This document shows positions 47,978-51,603 of a stretch of 51,603 nt of DNA, one piece after another (position 1 is the first letter of the stretch; each line of letters begins with the position of its first letter). The DNA lies in contig JAFDXG010000187.1 of the NCBI GenBank assembly GCA_018268105.1, positions 1-51,603 on the forward strand, written 5' to 3'. The DNA comes from Bacteroidota bacterium (GTDB lineage Bacteria > Bacteroidota > Bacteroidia > Chitinophagales > Chitinophagaceae). The translations under genes were made by a program, and so were the position numbers. The notes under the pieces were generated by a model. The model was not told the DNA's origin, did not search any database, and worked only from the letters and a program-made list of their open reading frames with translations.

Positions 47978-48160
47978 CTATTTAATTTCTTTGTGAACAG
48001 TAACTTTTTTCAAAATAGGATTATACTTCTTAAGTTCCAGACGTTCGGGGGTATTCTTTTTATTTTTGTTACTAATGTAACGACTGGTACCCGGCAGACC
48101 ACTGTTTTTGTGCTCAGTACATTCGAGTATCACTTGTACCCTGTTACCTTTCTTCGCCAT
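47978..48160 (-). CDS. rpmG: 50S ribosomal protein L33
   Basis: 60 residues: [20 protein letters not shown], then [20 protein letters not shown] and the closing [15 protein letters not shown]. Only one cysteine remains, so this is the zinc-free (C-minus) form of L33. It sits in the standard rpmB-rpmG-DUF4295 series, 21 bases after rpmB. Confidence 0.98.
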   Translation of the reverse strand: MAKKGNRVQVILECTEHKNSGLPGTSRYISNKNKKNTPERLELKKYNPILKKVTVHKEIK

Positions 48161-48181
48161 GATAATTGTGTTTTAATTTTT

Positions 48182-48418
48182 TCAGATTTTTTCTCCCTTT
48201 GCCCTCAATTCTTTAACAACAGAATAAAGACCCCTTTTGTTAATAGTGCGCAACCCCTCTGTCGAAACCTTCAGGGTTATCCATTTATCTTCCTCAGCCA
48301 GGAAAAAACGTTTTGTTTGCAGATTAGGTAAAAACCTGCGCTTAGTTTTTATATTTGAATGTGATATATAGTTACCGGTCATGGGAACTTTACCTGTTAT
48401 CTGACATACTCTGGCCAT
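48182..48418 (-). CDS. rpmB: 50S ribosomal protein L28
   Basis: 78 residues: [20 protein letters not shown] with the [19 protein letters not shown] block typical of L28, then [20 protein letters not shown]. The N-terminal cysteine pairs found in zinc-binding L28 proteins are absent apart from C5. First gene of the ribosomal unit, about 14 bases after the predicted transcription start. Confidence 0.98.
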   Translation of the reverse strand: MARVCQITGKVPMTGNYISHSNIKTKRRFLPNLQTKRFFLAEEDKWITLKVSTEGLRTINKRGLYSVVKELRAKGEKI

Positions 48419-48438
48419 AATCCTATTTTTTGGGACGG

Positions 48439-48468
48439 CAAAGTTGAGGAAAATATCATTATTGTCAA
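48439..48468 (-). promoter_or_regulatory. Bacteroidota-type promoter for rpmB-rpmG-DUF4295
   Basis: On the minus strand TTG (48468-48466), a 19-base spacer and CAACTTTG (48446-48439), 7 of 8 to TANNTTTG. The start point would be near 48432, leaving a short leader before the rpmB ATG at 48418. Confidence 0.65.
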
Positions 48469-48571
48469 AAAGATTTTATCATTTTCATTAATTCTTACCA
48501 TAAAAACAAGGTTACCGGCGTTATCTGGTGTAAAAATTGCATAATATCTGCATCCAAATACCTATATCCAG

Positions 48572-49678
48572 ATGAAACCAAAAGGGAAACTATCGTCCAG
48601 TAGCAAGAATCATGCTGTTCGCTGTCTGCCAGCAACCACATTTAGCACAAATAGAATTGTAAGTATCCGCAAAGCATTGCTACTGATAATCATAGCAGTT
48701 ATGCAGAATATTGCGAGCTTTGCCCAGTGTCCGGATATCTCAACCATTTTCCCCAAAGATTCCATAATTATTTGTGCTGATTCCTCTTATAAAATGGTTT
48801 TACCTGCTAAGCCAGGTGTTTCATATACCTGGTCAACAAACGAAACAGGAAATTCAATTGATATACATCAGGCCGGCAAATACTGGGTAACCGTAACTGA
48901 CGGCGCCTGTTCCCCGGTGACAGATTCCGTATTTGTAATTTTTAATTCACTGATACTTATCCCCAACATAAATGATGCATTACTGTGCCTTAATCAACCT
49001 GCTCCGCCAATGCGGGCTTACGGACAGAACCTCAAATGGTATAGTACAGCTTTGAGTGCTGATGGCACAACTGCTGCCCCCATTCCTTCTACCGCCGATA
49101 CCGGCATAACTTACTTTTATGTATCTCAAACCATCCTTGGCTGTGAAAGTCCAAGAGCCCGGGTAATTGCAGAAGTGATTGATAAGCCAACTTTTGATCT
49201 TGGGGAAAATATTATCATACCCTGCGGAGCGCCGGGAGTTGTGCTGCAAACTGTGGAACAAAAATATACCAGTTACTTATGGCAGGATGGAAGTTCTAAA
49301 CCCGAATTTCTTGCCACTGAAGCCGGAAAATATGTCCTAAAGGCTGAGAACATTTGCGGCAGACTGGTGGATACTGTTGAAACGGTTTTATGCAATACCC
49401 GCTGCCTTAATTTCCCAAACGCATTTACACCCAACGGAGACGGCAAAAATGAACTATTCAGACCGGGAACTTTTTGCCCTGTCACCAAATATGTCTTTAC
49501 AGTTTATGACCGTTTTGGAAGACAGGTTTTTCATTCCACCAACCCGAAAGAAGGCTGGGACGGAAGAGTAAATGGTAAAAAAGCCGACATGGGTACCTAT
49601 ATTTATTATTGCATTTACGATGACTTTATGTTGAAGAGACAGCTTATGCTAAAGGGGTCCGTCACATTAATAAAATAG
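48572..49678 (+). CDS. Secreted protein with T9SS type B (gliding-motility C-terminal) sorting domain
   Basis: 368 residues. A signal peptide with a long basic n-region precedes LLLIIIAVMQNIASFAQ (cleavage near AQ-CPD). Two Ig-like or PKD-like beta modules follow (VSYTWSTNETGNSIDIHQAG; YTSYLWQDGSSKPEFLATEA). The C-terminal 85 residues are the CHU_C/type B sorting domain: FPNAFTPNGDGKNELFRPGT, YVFTVYDRFGRQVFHSTNPK, GWDGRVNGKKADMGTYIYY, LKGSVTLIK. The type IX system exports such proteins to the cell surface or medium. The function of the N-terminal part is unknown, perhaps adhesion. It is divergent from rpmB. Confidence 0.93.
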   Translation: MKPKGKLSSSSKNHAVRCLPATTFSTNRIVSIRKALLLIIIAVMQNIASFAQCPDISTIFPKDSIIICADSSYKMVLPAKPGVSYTWSTNETGNSIDIHQAGKYWVTVTDGACSPVTDSVFVIFNSLILIPNINDALLCLNQPAPPMRAYGQNLKWYSTALSADGTTAAPIPSTADTGITYFYVSQTILGCESPRARVIAEVIDKPTFDLGENIIIPCGAPGVVLQTVEQKYTSYLWQDGSSKPEFLATEAGKYVLKAENICGRLVDTVETVLCNTRCLNFPNAFTPNGDGKNELFRPGTFCPVTKYVFTVYDRFGRQVFHSTNPKEGWDGRVNGKKADMGTYIYYCIYDDFMLKRQLMLKGSVTLIK

Positions 49679-49792
49679 TGTTAAGTTCACACGCACAGAT
49701 AGCACAGACAGTGCTGCAAATACCGGCTTTACAATTCCTTATTGTATCTTAGCACCTTCGAGTACATTTGCTTATTAAACGGATTAGAACCA

Positions 49793-51457
49793 ATGATCGA
49801 AGAAAAAAGTCAGAATTTTATTGAGGAGATAATAGAAGAAGATTTAAAAAATCATAAATACACTCAAATCATCACCAGGTTCCCGCCTGAACCCAATGGA
49901 TATCTTCACATAGGCCATGCTTCCAGTATATGCCTCAATTTCGGACTAACCAAAAAATTCGGCGGATATACTAACCTTCGGTTTGATGACACTAATCCCG
50001 TAACAGAAGAAACTGAATATGTAGAAAGTATAAAAGAAGATGTAAAGTGGCTGGGGTTTGAATGGGGAAATGAACTTTACGCCTCCGACTATTTTGAGAC
50101 CTTATACAAATATGCCATCCAGCTCATACAGGAAGGCCTGGCTTATGTAGACGACAGTAGTTCAGAAGAAATAGCCAGTCTGAAAGGAACACCAACCGAG
50201 CCCGGAAAAAACAGCCCTTTCCGCGATCGCAGTGTTGAAGAAAACCTGGAGTTTTTTACAAAAATGAAAGCCGGAGTTTTTCCTGATGGGACCAAAACCC
50301 TGAGGGCAAAAATTGATATGGCACATCCAAATATGCTGATGCGCGACCCGGTGTTGTATCGAATTAAGCATGCACATCATCACCGCACAGGAGATAAGTG
50401 GTGTATATACCCGATGTACGATTTTGCACACGGACAGAGTGATAGTATCGAAAATGTTACCCATTCCATCTGTACACTAGAGTTTGTACCACACAGAGAA
50501 TTATATGACTGGCTCATTGAAAAACTCAGGATATTTCCCTCAAAACAATATGAGTTTGCCCGCCGTAACCTTACCTATACCATAACCAGCAAACGAAAAT
50601 TGCTTCAACTGGTGAACGAAAAATTTGTTGATGGCTGGGATGATCCCCGGATGACCACTATCAGCGGTATGCGCAGAAGAGGCTTTACTCCGGAAAGTAT
50701 AAGAGACTTTTGCGAAAGAATAGGGGTAGCAAAAAGGGAAAACCTGGTAGACATGGGCTTACTGGAGTTTTGTGTTAGGGATCACCTCAACAAAATTGCA
50801 CAGCGCCGTATGGCGGTTCTTGACCCTGTAAAACTTATCCTCATCAATTACCCCGAAGGACAGGTGGAAGAAGTGATGAGCGAGAACAACCCCGAAGAAG
50901 AAAATGCCGGTGGAGTTAGACCCTTATTTTTCTCGAGAGAACTGTGGATTGAAAGAGAAGATTTTATGGAAGTGCCCGCTAAAAAATGGTTCAGGCTGGC
51001 TCCAGGTGCTATTGTTCGACTGAAAAGCGCCTATATAGTGAAATGTGAAGGATTTAAAAAAGATGACAAGGGAAATATCACCGAAGTACATTGCAGCTAT
51101 ATTCCCGAAAGCAAAAGTGGCAGTGATACCTCAGGGATGCATGTGAAAGGCACTATACACTGGATAAGTGTACCACATGCAGGCATAGCCGAAGTTCGAC
51201 TGTATGATAGACTTTTTAATGTAGAGAACCCTGCAGTGGATGATGGTGATTTCAGAACCCATATCAATCCGGATTCCCTCAGAATAATCAAAAAAGCTTA
51301 TATAGAAGCCTCTTTGAAAGAGGCCACAGCAGGTGAGAAATTTCAGTTTATACGAAAAGGATATTTTACTCTGGACAAATATTCAACACCGGAGCTCCCT
51401 GTATTTAACCGGACAGTAACCTTAAAAGACACCTGGGCTAAAGAAAGTAAAAAATAA
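49793..51457 (+). CDS. glnS: Glutaminyl-tRNA synthetase
   Basis: 554 residues from the ATG at 49793; an upstream in-frame TTG at 49742 is only nominal. Class I signatures: FPPEPNGYLHIGHAS (HIGH motif), LRFDDTNPVTEETEY, and TYTITSKRKLLQLV (KMSKS-like). GlnRS-specific blocks include RDPVLYRIKHAHHHRTGDKW, CIYPMYDFAHGQSDSIENVT and HSICTLEFVPHRELYDWL; the anticodon-binding beta-barrels fill the C-terminal third. TATCTTAG at 49745 is a near-match to the -7 box. Its presence implies direct charging of glutaminyl-tRNA rather than transamidation only. Confidence 0.98.
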   Translation: MIEEKSQNFIEEIIEEDLKNHKYTQIITRFPPEPNGYLHIGHASSICLNFGLTKKFGGYTNLRFDDTNPVTEETEYVESIKEDVKWLGFEWGNELYASDYFETLYKYAIQLIQEGLAYVDDSSSEEIASLKGTPTEPGKNSPFRDRSVEENLEFFTKMKAGVFPDGTKTLRAKIDMAHPNMLMRDPVLYRIKHAHHHRTGDKWCIYPMYDFAHGQSDSIENVTHSICTLEFVPHRELYDWLIEKLRIFPSKQYEFARRNLTYTITSKRKLLQLVNEKFVDGWDDPRMTTISGMRRRGFTPESIRDFCERIGVAKRENLVDMGLLEFCVRDHLNKIAQRRMAVLDPVKLILINYPEGQVEEVMSENNPEEENAGGVRPLFFSRELWIEREDFMEVPAKKWFRLAPGAIVRLKSAYIVKCEGFKKDDKGNITEVHCSYIPESKSGSDTSGMHVKGTIHWISVPHAGIAEVRLYDRLFNVENPAVDDGDFRTHINPDSLRIIKKAYIEASLKEATAGEKFQFIRKGYFTLDKYSTPELPVFNRTVTLKDTWAKESKK

Positions 51458-51492
51458 TACCATTCGATTTCATTCCTTTATAATCCAAAGTC

Positions 51493-51603
51493 ATGCATAA
51501 AATGTTTATGTTTCTTTTACTGTTTTGCACAGTAAAGGTTTTTTCGCAACCTGCATACTATAATACTTCGAATGCACATTCACATAATGATTATGAACAA
51601 TCA
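51493..51603 (+). CDS. Exported protein, 3' end cut by window; possible PI-PLC/GDPD-like family
   Basis: 37 residues are visible: a signal peptide (MHKMFMFLLLFCTVKVFSQ) and the mature start PAYYNTSNAHSHNDYEQS. The motif AHSHNDYEQ resembles the beginning of Bacteroidota exported proteins of the phosphatidylinositol-specific phospholipase C or glycerophosphodiester phosphodiesterase type. The family call rests on that motif alone and is tentative; a gene start with an export signal is solid. It follows glnS by 35 bases. Confidence 0.6.
   Translation, partial: MHKMFMFLLLFCTVKVFSQPAYYNTSNAHSHNDYEQS

Overview
The window looks like an ordinary chromosome segment from a Bacteroidota member, probably of the Chitinophagales/Chitinophagaceae type; the family is an inference from protein resemblance, not a search. 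Evidence: promoters of the Bacteroidota form TTG-N19/20-TANNTTTG (before atpD and rpmB), scarce Shine-Dalgarno sequences, the rpmB-rpmG-DUF4295-ftsY order, atpDC separated from the other ATP synthase genes, a type IX secretion sorting domain, lipoproteins with short lipoboxes, and an AT-rich composition.

Layout. 1-3.2 kb: an edge-truncated sugar-phosphate isomerase-like gene, an OsmC-like protein and atpDC with its own promoter and terminator. 3.3-3.7 kb: no gene, but a C/A-rich minus-strand stretch ending in a clean terminator, a candidate non-coding RNA. 3.9-6.8 kb: two tandem LytS-type histidine kinases and a LytTR response regulator. 6.9-11.1 kb: three envelope proteins of unknown function. 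11.4-16.7 kb: a CPBP protease, a frameshifted NmrA-like gene, a diheme cytochrome c, an SH3-like/ComEC-like metallohydrolase and ornithine aminotransferase. 16.9-22 kb: ispE, a bifunctional-nuclease/UVR protein, etfBA, a small TPR protein and tilS.

22-35.8 kb: an exopolysaccharide locus in two diverging arms. The minus arm carries export lipoprotein, Wzc-like co-polymerase/tyrosine kinase, Wzy/ligase-like membrane protein, glycosyltransferase and deacetylase, and runs on into rlmH and a rhomboid protease. The plus arm carries a glycosyltransferase, a PglC-like priming transferase, an ATP-grasp enzyme and a DegT/PglE-like aminotransferase. A 112-bp palindromic MITE-like element lies in the divergent region. 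No flippase is visible.

35.9-51.6 kb: a DUF1080 protein, the pyruvate dehydrogenase E2 subunit, dnaX (with an A9 slippage run), glpK-glpD, an AAA/DUF4143 ATPase, a radical SAM protein, ftsY, a GNAT acetyltransferase, DUF4295, rpmG, rpmB, a T9SS-sorted secreted protein, glnS and the start of another exported protein. No rRNA, tRNA, CRISPR array, prophage or transposase gene was seen. The most interesting signals are the candidate ncRNA, the dnaX slippage site, the palindromic element, the degenerate histidine kinase beside an intact paralogue, and a cluster of TGACYRTAAC motifs.
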